DNA from: Hadesarchaea archaeon
GTDB taxonomy: Archaea > Hadarchaeota > Hadarchaeia > Hadarchaeales > Hadarchaeaceae
DNA length: 37,607 bases
Reading direction: 5' to 3'
Assembly: GCA_030601675.1 (NCBI GenBank)
Contig: JAUWBN010000012.1
Location: forward strand, 1-37,607
The notes under the pieces are model-generated. The model was given only the letters and a program-made list of their open reading frames with translations. It did not search any database and was not told the origin of the DNA. Numbering within the stretch: the first letter of the stretch is position 1; each line of letters begins with the position of its first letter. Below, one piece after another: positions 8,690 through 17,035 of the stretch. The translations under genes and the position numbers were made by a program.

Positions 8690-8960
8690 ACAAAATGTTT
8701 ACATCGATTTTGTATACGTTTACATGTGATTTATTTGCACACATTCTGGCATTTACCGGCATTTATCTACACTTTTCCTGCAATTTCCGGCAATTGCACA
8801 CGTTTACCCACACTTTCCCACAATTTAACGCCAAATAACGCATAATAACGCAATAAAACATGTATACCCGTCAAAAGGCATCTAAATGTATCTTTTGAGA
8901 TGTTTACACATCAAAATGCATGTAAACACACAAAGAAATTTACAAACGTTGGCACTTTAG
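8690..8960. other. Noncoding repeat- and dyad-rich region (candidate replication or control region)
   Basis: AACGC repeated at exact 10-bp spacing (8827, 8837, 8847); TGTTTACA (8901-8908)/TGTAAACA (8921-8928) dyad; TCAAAAG (8871-8877)/CTTTTGA (8892-8898) dyad; multiple GTTTACA and CGGCAATT/GGCATTTA-type repeats. Confidence 0.6.
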
Positions 8961-8979
8961 CTAACCTGTGGATAGAGCA

Positions 8980-9318
8980 CTAATCCTTTCCCCATTTCCA
9001 AGCCATCCAGCCAGTACCACCAATCGCGATGAACACGGCTCCGACTATAAAATATATACCGTAATCATGGGATTCTCTAGCCGTGTCTCTCATCTCTCTC
9101 GCCGTGTCTCGTGCCTCCTGTGCTTCATTTGGATCGCCCAAGCTGTAAAGAAGATCAGCCCAGTCATCGGCCATGTCAGCAAACCAATCACACGTTTCAG
9201 AAAGCATGATAAAATATCCTCCTAAACCAGAACAGATGCCTACCCCAATAGCCGTGATTAAAATAATTTCAAGCGCTTTTCTTAACTTCATTTTGGATAC
9301 CTTTTCTGTTTTTAGCAT
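8980..9318 (-). CDS. small membrane protein, two predicted TM segments
   Basis: 112 aa; hydrophobic helices near the N-terminus (ALEIILITAIGVGICSGLGGYFIML) and C-terminus (YGIYFIVGAVFIAIGGTGWMAWKW). Confidence 0.5.
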   Translation of the reverse strand: MLKTEKVSKMKLRKALEIILITAIGVGICSGLGGYFIMLSETCDWFADMADDWADLLYSLGDPNEAQEARDTAREMRDTARESHDYGIYFIVGAVFIAIGGTGWMAWKWGKD

Positions 9319-9327
9319 TGAGGAATA

Positions 9328-9705
9328 TTAATCATTGTATTTAGGATTTAGGATACTAATAGCAAAATGTTCCAGAAGTCGTGCCTCTTTCTCATTTTTA
9401 AATCCTAGCACCTTAAACTTACATTGGGTTTCTAGAAATTTTCTGACTTTCCCCTTAGTTTTGAAATTATCTAATAATTTTTTATGCAAGATATGGCTTC
9501 TTGGATCGGCGAACAACTCTCTTAATCTTATTTTTAAGGCTCTTTTCGTAAATCCAATATAAATTGTTTTTGAACCTCGACATATTACATATACACACAT
9601 ATTAATGGTCATTTTATTTCTTTCATCGAAATTTTTGCCCTCAGAATTTAGTAATCCCTCTAATTCTAACATTCTTCTTTTAATATTTTGAGATAAGATT
9701 TTCAT
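9328..9705 (-). CDS. GIY-YIG nuclease-like protein
   Basis: CVYVICRGSKTIYIGFTKRALKIRLREL ... EARLLEHFAISILNPKYN matches the GIY-YIG domain layout. Confidence 0.7.
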   Translation of the reverse strand: MKILSQNIKRRMLELEGLLNSEGKNFDERNKMTINMCVYVICRGSKTIYIGFTKRALKIRLRELFADPRSHILHKKLLDNFKTKGKVRKFLETQCKFKVLGFKNEKEARLLEHFAISILNPKYND

Positions 9706-9874
9706 TTCACCAACACTATAATTCCCTTAACTCCTATATTTTTTGTTAATTTCGCCAGTTTAGTCCCTATTTTAATCGATTTATTTGGAATTTTTCGATC
9801 AATTAATCGTCATTTTTCGGCAATTTAAATTGTATTTTTAATCCATTTTTTGCTTCGAGCCATAAGCCATCGAG

Positions 9875-10741
9875 TTGTGTCCAATTCGGTCTTGCGTCAA
9901 ATTAATAAAAGGAGTAAAGCAAGTAAAATGTGTCGTTATGGTATCTTGGAAAGCGAATTTTTATCTCGATAAGGGTAAAAATCCGCGGTATTTCCCTTCT
10001 GAAGATGGCAGCCTATCCATCACAACAATAAAAAATACTGGAGAAAACCGCATTCATATTTCACAAATAACAATTAAATTTGATTGGCAAGGGGACAAAT
10101 ATTGGTATAAGAATTGGACTGCTGAGCTAGATCCGGATGAATCGACGAACTTGCCACCTATTGGATTCACAGTTCCGATTGATGTTAGTCTCGGATCCCA
10201 TACTTACAAATTCGGTATTAAAGTAGAAGAATGGATCGGATCGAATTGGGTAGATAGCGGCATTCTTCAAGGTAAAAAAACTCATCATTTACTGATAGGG
10301 AGATATCCCAAGCGTGATTTTAGAGTTTTCATTAGTCATAGTAATCGCGCAGAAGACGAAAAATTTGTGAACATGATTCATGATTCACTTGAAAATTGCG
10401 GGTTTGATGCCTATGTAGCGGAAAGAGAAGTTGAGTCAGGGGGGCTCTGGCCTAAGTTAGAACGTGAGATCAGAAGATCGGATGCGCTTCTCGTGTTTTG
10501 GACTAGATTCGCTGTTATATCAAGGGATGTCCGAGAAGAGATCGGAATATCAGTGGGGGCGGGAATGAAGCCAGAGCAAATAGTGATAATCAAAGAGGGG
10601 GCTCTCCGTGGATCTCTAATAGGTAACGAATATGCTTCTTTTAATAGGGGGAATCCTAAACAAGGGATTTTAGATGCAATCAAAATGATAATTAAACAAG
10701 CAGAAAAGAAACCCCGACCACCGGCAGCTGCTTCTGAATAA
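9875..10741 (+). CDS. TIR-domain protein with N-terminal beta-sandwich (CARDB/Ig-like) domain; start possibly at 9938
   Basis: KRDFRVFISHSNRAEDEKFVNMIHDSLENCGFDAYVAERE...SDALLVFWTRFAVISRDVREEIGISVG matches TIR fold motifs. Confidence 0.75.
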   Translation: MCPIRSCVKLIKGVKQVKCVVMVSWKANFYLDKGKNPRYFPSEDGSLSITTIKNTGENRIHISQITIKFDWQGDKYWYKNWTAELDPDESTNLPPIGFTVPIDVSLGSHTYKFGIKVEEWIGSNWVDSGILQGKKTHHLLIGRYPKRDFRVFISHSNRAEDEKFVNMIHDSLENCGFDAYVAEREVESGGLWPKLEREIRRSDALLVFWTRFAVISRDVREEIGISVGAGMKPEQIVIIKEGALRGSLIGNEYASFNRGNPKQGILDAIKMIIKQAEKKPRPPAAASE

Positions 10742-10800
10742 GATTTATGAAAGAAATTGCTAAGGCCTAACACATTTTCTCAAGCATTGGAGCTTTGATA

Positions 10801-10979
10801 AGGCTCATGACCCTTTTGGCCCAATTAAAATGCCCATTTCCCACCCCGAAAAAATAACCGCTCTAATCCGAGTTTGGCATGTTATACGCTTGGAGATTGC
10901 TTGGATTGGTTGAAAGGATATTCCAGCGTGCTCAGATTGGGTTTACTCAGGGCTGGAAATGGGAATATGATAAAAAAAA
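10801..10979 (-). repeat. Right terminal inverted repeat of casposon
   Basis: Reverse complement of 1047-1212. Confidence 0.95.
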
Positions 10980-10992
10980 GTTAAATTTTAAC
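10974..10992. repeat. Right flanking direct repeat AAAAAAGTTAAATTTTAAC
   Basis: Identical to 1028-1046. Confidence 0.7.
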
Positions 10993-11032
10993 CTTTCTTT
11001 ACTCTTTCTTAGGTTTTTACAAAAGATTTGAA

Positions 11033-11938
11033 TTATTCAAATTTCTCGACCCACGCCAAGATTTTATCGATCTTAGCATTCATCTCGGCGATCGCGTTGG
11101 ATTTCGAAACGACCTTTGCCCAGATCGTTCGTTGAGACCCGTGGACGTAGGTTTCAGCTTGCCTGATGTTTGTCCAACCCATCTGGCTCATCAATCTAAA
11201 GGGGTCCTGCCATTCAGCGGCTAATTTTGTGGCCGCCGTGTGTCTGAGTGTGTAAAGGATCGCCTTTTCATTTGGAACCCCCGCCTTTTTGCATAGGGCT
11301 TTAAAATCTTTGAAGAGAGCCCACTGTTTTCGCCTGGCTTCTTTTTCATCATCGGGATTTGCATACGCATCGAGCCCAAAGTTTTTCACGTTTTCAATCA
11401 TCTCTTTGAGTCTATCGAAAAGCTCGATGTTTTGAAATTCACGGGTCTTTCTCCTGAATACTCTGATTACCCCCGCTTCCAGGTCGATGTTCTCCGGTTT
11501 GAGCGAGCAAAATTCCGCGGGCCTAAACCCGTGCAACAGGTACTCAATCGCCACCCCCAGGTCCCCCTCGGCCAATTGCTTTAACCTTTCGATTTCTCGG
11601 GGAGTGAAAGCTTCCCGATCAGCTTTTGGGGCCGTAATCGTCTCGACCATTTCAACCGGATTTTCCCCGATCAATCCCCGCTTCGAGCACCAGTTGAAAA
11701 ATACGTTGATTTGTTTCCGGCGGATGACTTTCGAGCGCTGGGACACAGGCAGATTCAAAAGCCACCGCTCTATTTTTTCAGGCGTAAAATCTTCGAGGTT
11801 TTTCAGATCAGGATATGCACGGAACAGCTGGCCCAGGGCGTCCCAGTAACCGCCCAGGGTGGAACCTACCGACCTACCTGCTTTTGACTTTACCTCCCTG
11901 AACCTTTCCCAGGCCTCTTTATAGTCCATTCGCACCAA
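11033..11938 (-). CDS. tyrosine recombinase / integrase
   Basis: LLHGFRPAEFCSL (Arg I), YTLRHTAATKLA (H-x-x-R box region), MGWTNIRQAETYVHG (nucleophile Tyr). Confidence 0.9.
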   Translation of the reverse strand: MVRMDYKEAWERFREVKSKAGRSVGSTLGGYWDALGQLFRAYPDLKNLEDFTPEKIERWLLNLPVSQRSKVIRRKQINVFFNWCSKRGLIGENPVEMVETITAPKADREAFTPREIERLKQLAEGDLGVAIEYLLHGFRPAEFCSLKPENIDLEAGVIRVFRRKTREFQNIELFDRLKEMIENVKNFGLDAYANPDDEKEARRKQWALFKDFKALCKKAGVPNEKAILYTLRHTAATKLAAEWQDPFRLMSQMGWTNIRQAETYVHGSQRTIWAKVVSKSNAIAEMNAKIDKILAWVEKFE

Positions 11939-11973
11939 GAAGGTTACCGAAAGTAATTTATAAGGGTGAATCG

Positions 11974-12810
11974 GTGCCGCGCCTACCAGCGATGTTCGAG
12001 CTCGTCAGGCCCCTGAACTGCTTGCTCGCGGGCTTGGCGGTGTTGATAGGGGCCGTAGTCGCGGGTGGTGGGGAACTACCTTACGCGGCTGGGGTGGCGC
12101 TTGTGGCGGCAGCCCTCATTAGCGGAGCGGGCAACGCGGTCAACGACTATTTTGATAGGGATATCGACGCCATCAACCGTCCCTACCGACCGATACCATC
12201 CGGCAGGCTGAGCGCGCGAACGGCCGTAATCCTTGCAGGTTGCCTGTTCGGGGCAGGTGTGGTTCTGGCAGCCCTCATAAGCCCACCATGCTTTGCGCTG
12301 GCCGCCTTGAACTCGGTGGTCCTTTTCACGTATTCCGCAGAGCTCAAGCGTCGCGGTCTGGCTGGCAACCTGACCATCGGTTACTTGGTCGGGTCGACGT
12401 TTTTGTTCGGCGGTCTGGCGGTAGGTGAAATTTCAGTGGTTGGCATCCTGGCGATCATGGCGGCGCTTTCGACGGTCGGGCGGGAGCTCATCAAGGGAAT
12501 CGAGGACATGCGGGGAGACAAAAAGCTCGGGTTCAGGACTTTCCCGCTACGCTACGGTGCGGGCAAGGCGGCCGCGTTGGCGATAGGCTTCATCGGGGCT
12601 GCCATAGCCATTTCTCCCCTGCCCTACGTGCTCGAGCTCTTCGGCTGGGCATACCTCGCCCTCGTGGTTCCCTCGATCGTTGCTTTCATCGCCGCGGCCG
12701 CAATCATCGTGCGGAGCCGGAAGCCCGAGGCCGCTGGGCGGGCATCGCTCGCGTGCAAAATGGCGATGGGGTTAGGGCTGCTTGCGTTCTTGGCAGGCGC
12801 GCTAGCCTAG
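11974..12810 (+). CDS. UbiA-family prenyltransferase (likely geranylgeranylglyceryl phosphate geranylgeranyltransferase)
   Basis: NAVNDYFDRDIDAINRPYRPIPSGRLS motif; multi-TM; GTG start at 11974 or ATG at 11992. Confidence 0.85.
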   Translation: MPRLPAMFELVRPLNCLLAGLAVLIGAVVAGGGELPYAAGVALVAAALISGAGNAVNDYFDRDIDAINRPYRPIPSGRLSARTAVILAGCLFGAGVVLAALISPPCFALAALNSVVLFTYSAELKRRGLAGNLTIGYLVGSTFLFGGLAVGEISVVGILAIMAALSTVGRELIKGIEDMRGDKKLGFRTFPLRYGAGKAAALAIGFIGAAIAISPLPYVLELFGWAYLALVVPSIVAFIAAAAIIVRSRKPEAAGRASLACKMAMGLGLLAFLAGALA

Positions 12811-12883
12811 CTGTGATGATTGGCTCGTCTGAAATAATGAGATGTCGAATATTCGTCCCGGGCACTAATCAGCGTGGCCGGAA

Positions 12884-14098
12884 TTATCTGACTTTCTTTC
12901 GAGCAATTTCTTCAACGCGCCCGATAACTTCGCGCAACCCCATGCCAGTTCGCTCGGCTATCTGCTTTGCGTCCTCGTACTCCGCGGCAAAACCGACAAG
13001 CTTCCCCCGCTCCCGCGCCACCTTCACGCGCGGCTTGAATTTGCGCCCGGCTAGCCTCAGGTCGACCCGCACGACCTCACGCTCGAGCGCGTAGCGGTGC
13101 ACCGAAGGCAGCACCCGAACCCCGAGCGTCCCGGTCTCCAGCATCAGCACGCGCGCGAGTCGTTCGGCATCCCCGGGTTTCGCGAGCACCTTGATCAAAA
13201 ATCCGGGCCTTCCCTTCTTCATAATAATCGGGGCAGCGCTCGCGTCCAGCGCGCCATCCGCAAGCAGTTTTTCGAGCGTGTAGCCGATGACCTCGCCCGA
13301 GACCTTGTCGACATTCGTCTCGAGCACCGCGATTTTCTGGAGCTTGAGCCCGCGCCCGCTCGCCTCGCCCAAGCACACACGCACCAGGTTCGGCGAGGGG
13401 AGTCGCCGTGCACCCGCGCCGTAGCCAACCGCGTCGATGTTCATCGCGGGGTAAGCGTCGACGAACTGATCGGCGAGCGTGGCGAGCAGGGCGGCCCCGG
13501 TGGGCGTGGTGAGCTCGGTCTTGGATGCAACCCCCCGAGTCGGCTTCCCCCTGAGAATCTCGAGGGTAGCGGGGGCGGGCAGGGGAAGCTTGCCGTGGAC
13601 AAAGGTGGTAGTTCCCTTTCCAACCGCCACCTCACTTGCCAACACCTTACGCTCGAAGAATCCGAGTTCGTTCGCGGCCGTGCAGCAGCCCACGACATCC
13701 GCAATCGCATCTGCGGCCCCGACCTCGTGCAACACGAGCCGCTCGAGGCGCTTGTCGTGCACGCGAGCTTCAGCGCGGGCGAGAGTTCTGAGCGTTTCGA
13801 ACACGGCGCCCCCAACCTTCGACGGCATGGGAAGCCGCCTGAGCCGCTTCACGATTTCCACATAGGTTCGCCCTCCCTCGTCCTTCGTCTCGACCTCGAT
13901 GCGTGTCGCCTTGATCTCGTTCACCCGAACCCGCTTGACCCCGACCTCGATATCGCCGAAGAGTTTACCCGCCCTTAGCATCGCCTTTTTAACTTTCCTT
14001 GGGGGAGCGCCCGCGTCGATGAGCGCAGCTGTTAGCATGTCGCCCGAGATGCCCGCGATGCTGCAGTCGATGAACGCTAGCTTCATGTCACTCCACAC
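12884..14098 (-). CDS. larC: LarC-type nickel insertion protein (DUF111)
   Basis: FIDCSIAGISGDMLTAALIDAG N-terminus, LHEVGAADAIADVVG, ELTTPTGAALLA. Confidence 0.88.
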   Translation of the reverse strand: MWSDMKLAFIDCSIAGISGDMLTAALIDAGAPPRKVKKAMLRAGKLFGDIEVGVKRVRVNEIKATRIEVETKDEGGRTYVEIVKRLRRLPMPSKVGGAVFETLRTLARAEARVHDKRLERLVLHEVGAADAIADVVGCCTAANELGFFERKVLASEVAVGKGTTTFVHGKLPLPAPATLEILRGKPTRGVASKTELTTPTGAALLATLADQFVDAYPAMNIDAVGYGAGARRLPSPNLVRVCLGEASGRGLKLQKIAVLETNVDKVSGEVIGYTLEKLLADGALDASAAPIIMKKGRPGFLIKVLAKPGDAERLARVLMLETGTLGVRVLPSVHRYALEREVVRVDLRLAGRKFKPRVKVARERGKLVGFAAEYEDAKQIAERTGMGLREVIGRVEEIARKKVR

Positions 14099-14183
14099 CT
14101 TGCTGGTGCCTCGGCCTTAAATTTATTCACCTTTTTGAGAGCCAGATTTTCGCACGCCGCCCTCAAGCTTTAAATAGAAATAT

Positions 14184-14201
14184 TTGTTATATATATAACA
14201 A
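14184..14201. promoter_or_regulatory. Perfect 18-bp palindrome TTGTTATATATATAACAA upstream of the 91-aa ORF/CDC48 operon
   Basis: Self-complementary; contains a TATA-like core; abuts the GTG at 14202. Confidence 0.5.
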
Positions 14202-14477
14202 GTGAAGAACATGCGGAAAATCCTGCTGGTTTGGGATGTCAAGACCCGGGGCTCGCCAGCGACGTTCTTCTACCGGGCGCTTCGGGGGTACGATTACCCG
14301 ACGAAGGCTGGCAGGAGCCACTCGGCGGGGGTCCTCGACGAGATCCCGGATGACGTCTGGGAGTTTATAAATCGGAGCACCCTGTTGATCGAGGAGGAGT
14401 ACGCAAAGATGGTCGAAAAGATTTTCAAGGAGTTCAACAAACACTTGGTCTGGCATAGGTTTGAGGTCGAGATTTGA
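14202..14477 (+). CDS. conserved-looking small protein of unknown function
   Basis: 91-aa ORF (ATG alternative at 14211), coupled to the downstream AAA ATPase. Confidence 0.6.
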   Translation: MKNMRKILLVWDVKTRGSPATFFYRALRGYDYPTKAGRSHSAGVLDEIPDDVWEFINRSTLLIEEEYAKMVEKIFKEFNKHLVWHRFEVEI

Positions 14478-14488
14478 GGGGTGGTGGG

Positions 14489-16690
14489 ATGGCTGAGAAG
14501 GAGCTGAAGCTTGTAGTCTCGGAGAACCGCTATCAGCCCGATGTTGGGCGAAGTATAGCGCGGGTGCCAGATCAAATTGCAAAAAAGTTTGGTCTTAGTC
14601 AAGGAGATCTGGTTAAGATAACCGGTTCTAGCTCCACTGGCGCGATTGTTATGAGAGGTTTTCCCGAGGATCGTGGTCTAGATATCATTCGTATAGATGG
14701 TTTGGTTAGGCGCAACGCTGGCACGTCGATTGGTGAGAAGGTAGCAGTTCAAAAAACTGAAGTAAAAGAGGCGAGGAGCGTTACCATCGCGCCAGCTGAT
14801 CCCCACGTTATGCTGCAGATGATGGGTGGGGGCATAGACCTATTGGGCAAGCCGGTGACCAAAGGGGATGTAATAAGTTCGGCTGGGTTGATGTCGTTTT
14901 TCGGTTTGGGGGAGATAAAATTCGTTGTAACCGATACTTCGCCATCAGGCATAGTGCTCGTGACAGAGGTCACGGACATCAAAGTGTTGCCCCGGGCAGT
15001 AGAGGTCAAAGAAGCTAAAGTCATGGTGCCTGCTGTTACCTACGAAGACATCGGCGGGCTGAAGGAGGAACTCCAGCGCGTCCGAGAGATGATTGAGCTC
15101 CCGCTGAAGCACCCCGAGGTCTTCGATCGCCTCGGGATAGAACCCCCAAAGGGCGTCTTATTACATGGCCCACCGGGCACCGGAAAGACCCTGATAGCGA
15201 AGGCTGTGGCAAACGAGTCGGGAGCGCACTTCATAGATATAGCGGGCCCGGAGATAATGTCGAAGTGGTACGGGGAGAGCGAGGCCCGACTCCGGAAGGT
15301 GTTTGAGGATGCGGAGAAAAATGCTCCCTCGATCGTTTTCATCGATGAGCTCGACGCGATAGCTCCAAAGCGCGAGGAGGTCACGGGCGAGGTCGAGCGG
15401 CGAGTGGTGGCGACGCTCTGCACAGCCCTCGATGGTTTGAAAGCTCGTGGGAAGGTCATCGTCATCGGCGCGACTAACCGCGTCAATGCTTTGGACCCAG
15501 CGATTCGCCGCCCCGGGAGATTTGACCGCGAGATAGAGTTAGGCGTGCCGGATCGTGACGGGCGCAAAGAGATCCTGCAGATTCACACCCGGGGGATGCC
15601 TCTCGCAAAGGACATCGACCTCGATCGCTACGCGAACATCACGCACGGCTTCGTCGGCGCCGACCTTGAGGCGTTGGTAAAAGAGGCCGCGATGAGCGCT
15701 TTGAGGCGCATTCTTCCCGAGATAAAGCTCGAGGAGAAACTCATCCCGCCCGAGGTGCTCGAGAAGCTTCAGGTGACGAAGGAAGACTTCGACAACGCGC
15801 TGAAGATAGCGGAACCCTCGGCTATGCGTGAGGTCTTGATCGAAATCCCGGATGTGCATTGGGGAGATGTCGGTGGGCTGGAGCGCGCGAAGCAAGAACT
15901 GATTGAAGCAGTTGAGTGGCCGATCAAGTATCCGGACGCCTTCAAGCGCGTTGGAATCGAGCCCCCGCACGGTATTTTGCTGTACGGCCCACCCGGTACC
16001 GGTAAAACTTTGCTGGCGCGAGCAGTAGCGACCGAGAGCGAGGCGAACTTCATCTCGATCAAGGGTCCCGAGCTGTTGTCAAAATGGGTCGGGGAGTCGG
16101 AGAAGGGGGTACGCGAGACCTTCCGCAAGGCAAAGATGGCAGCCCCCGCGATAATCTTCTTCGACGAAATCGACGCGCTCGTGCCCCGGCGTGGTTCCGG
16201 GTTCGGGGACGCCCACGTGACCGAGCGAGTGATAAGTCAGCTGCTCACCGAGCTCGACGGGTTGGAGAAACTTAAAAATGTTGTCGTGATCGGTGCGACG
16301 AATCGCCCCGACCTAGTAGACCCGGCGCTGCTCCGCCCCGGGCGCTTCGACAGGCTTGTGCTGGTTCCAGCCCCCGACGAGAAAGCCCGTTTAGAAATTT
16401 TTAAAATTCACACCAAGGGCATGCCGCTTGGGAAGGATGTTGACCTCGCGCTGCTCGCCAAGGAGACCGAAGGTCACGCTGGTTCAGATATTGCCGCCCT
16501 CTGCCGCGAGGCCGCGATGCTCGTGCTGCGAAAGAACATAAAGGGTAAGGAAGTTAGGATGCAACACTTCCTCGAGGCGACGGAGGGCATCAAACCCTCC
16601 ATGACACCAGAGATGGTCAAGGCATATGAAACTTTCACGGAGAGAAAAAGCAAACGTGTGGCGGAAGAAGCGACGGGGATGCACTATTAA
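14489..16690 (+). CDS. CDC48/VCP-type AAA ATPase
   Basis: Two AAA modules ([18 protein letters not shown]...; [18 protein letters not shown]...) with N-terminal double-psi barrel region. Confidence 0.97.
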   Translation: MAEKELKLVVSENRYQPDVGRSIARVPDQIAKKFGLSQGDLVKITGSSSTGAIVMRGFPEDRGLDIIRIDGLVRRNAGTSIGEKVAVQKTEVKEARSVTIAPADPHVMLQMMGGGIDLLGKPVTKGDVISSAGLMSFFGLGEIKFVVTDTSPSGIVLVTEVTDIKVLPRAVEVKEAKVMVPAVTYEDIGGLKEELQRVREMIELPLKHPEVFDRLGIEPPKGVLLHGPPGTGKTLIAKAVANESGAHFIDIAGPEIMSKWYGESEARLRKVFEDAEKNAPSIVFIDELDAIAPKREEVTGEVERRVVATLCTALDGLKARGKVIVIGATNRVNALDPAIRRPGRFDREIELGVPDRDGRKEILQIHTRGMPLAKDIDLDRYANITHGFVGADLEALVKEAAMSALRRILPEIKLEEKLIPPEVLEKLQVTKEDFDNALKIAEPSAMREVLIEIPDVHWGDVGGLERAKQELIEAVEWPIKYPDAFKRVGIEPPHGILLYGPPGTGKTLLARAVATESEANFISIKGPELLSKWVGESEKGVRETFRKAKMAAPAIIFFDEIDALVPRRGSGFGDAHVTERVISQLLTELDGLEKLKNVVVIGATNRPDLVDPALLRPGRFDRLVLVPAPDEKARLEIFKIHTKGMPLGKDVDLALLAKETEGHAGSDIAALCREAAMLVLRKNIKGKEVRMQHFLEATEGIKPSMTPEMVKAYETFTERKSKRVAEEATGMHY

Positions 16691-16732
16691 CCTTTTTAAG
16701 GACGAACTCCAAATTAGGGCGGAGGATAGAGC

Positions 16733-17035
16733 TTGGCGCAGATTATGATTAGCAAGCTCCGAGCGATAGGCGTCATCTCGGACAGGGGCATGCAGGTGGG
16801 AAGGCTCCACGACATCCTGTTTGACGAGAAGGACGGAAAGATCCAATCGCTCGTGGTCAGGCCCATCTCGAAGGATGCGCTCGGGAATGTCCCCCGAGAC
16901 TCGAGCGGAAACGCCCTGATCCCGTTCAGCGCCGTTATGTCGATTCGCGATTTCATCGTCGTCAACGAGCGCGTTTTGGCAATTCAGCAGCTCAGGGTGC
17001 GGCCGGGAGCTGGGGCCGGGACAACCCCTGAGTAA
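16733..17035 (+). CDS. PRC-barrel domain protein
   Basis: DRGMQVGRLHDILFDEKDGKIQSLVVRPIS; TTG start. Confidence 0.75.
   Translation: MAQIMISKLRAIGVISDRGMQVGRLHDILFDEKDGKIQSLVVRPISKDALGNVPRDSSGNALIPFSAVMSIRDFIVVNERVLAIQQLRVRPGAGAGTTPE

Larger units (their letters stand above)
1034..10992. mobile_element. Casposon (Cas1-encoding self-synthesizing transposon), including flanking direct repeats
   Basis: Long TIRs, flanking direct repeat GTTAAATTTTAAC, cas1 with no CRISPR/cas2/cas4, family-B DNA polymerase, HTH proteins, AT-rich relative to flanks. Confidence 0.9.

Noticed and set aside
8690-8960. CRISPR-like repeat block
   Set aside because: Mixed short words and dyads without a single repeated unit or spacer structure
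11033-11938. Tyrosine recombinase as the mobilising enzyme of the TIR-bounded element
   Set aside because: It lies outside the right TIR and flanking repeat; the element contains its own Cas1
13097-13978. 293-aa ORF antisense to larC
   Set aside because: Shadow ORF, low-complexity composition, opposite strand clearly LarC
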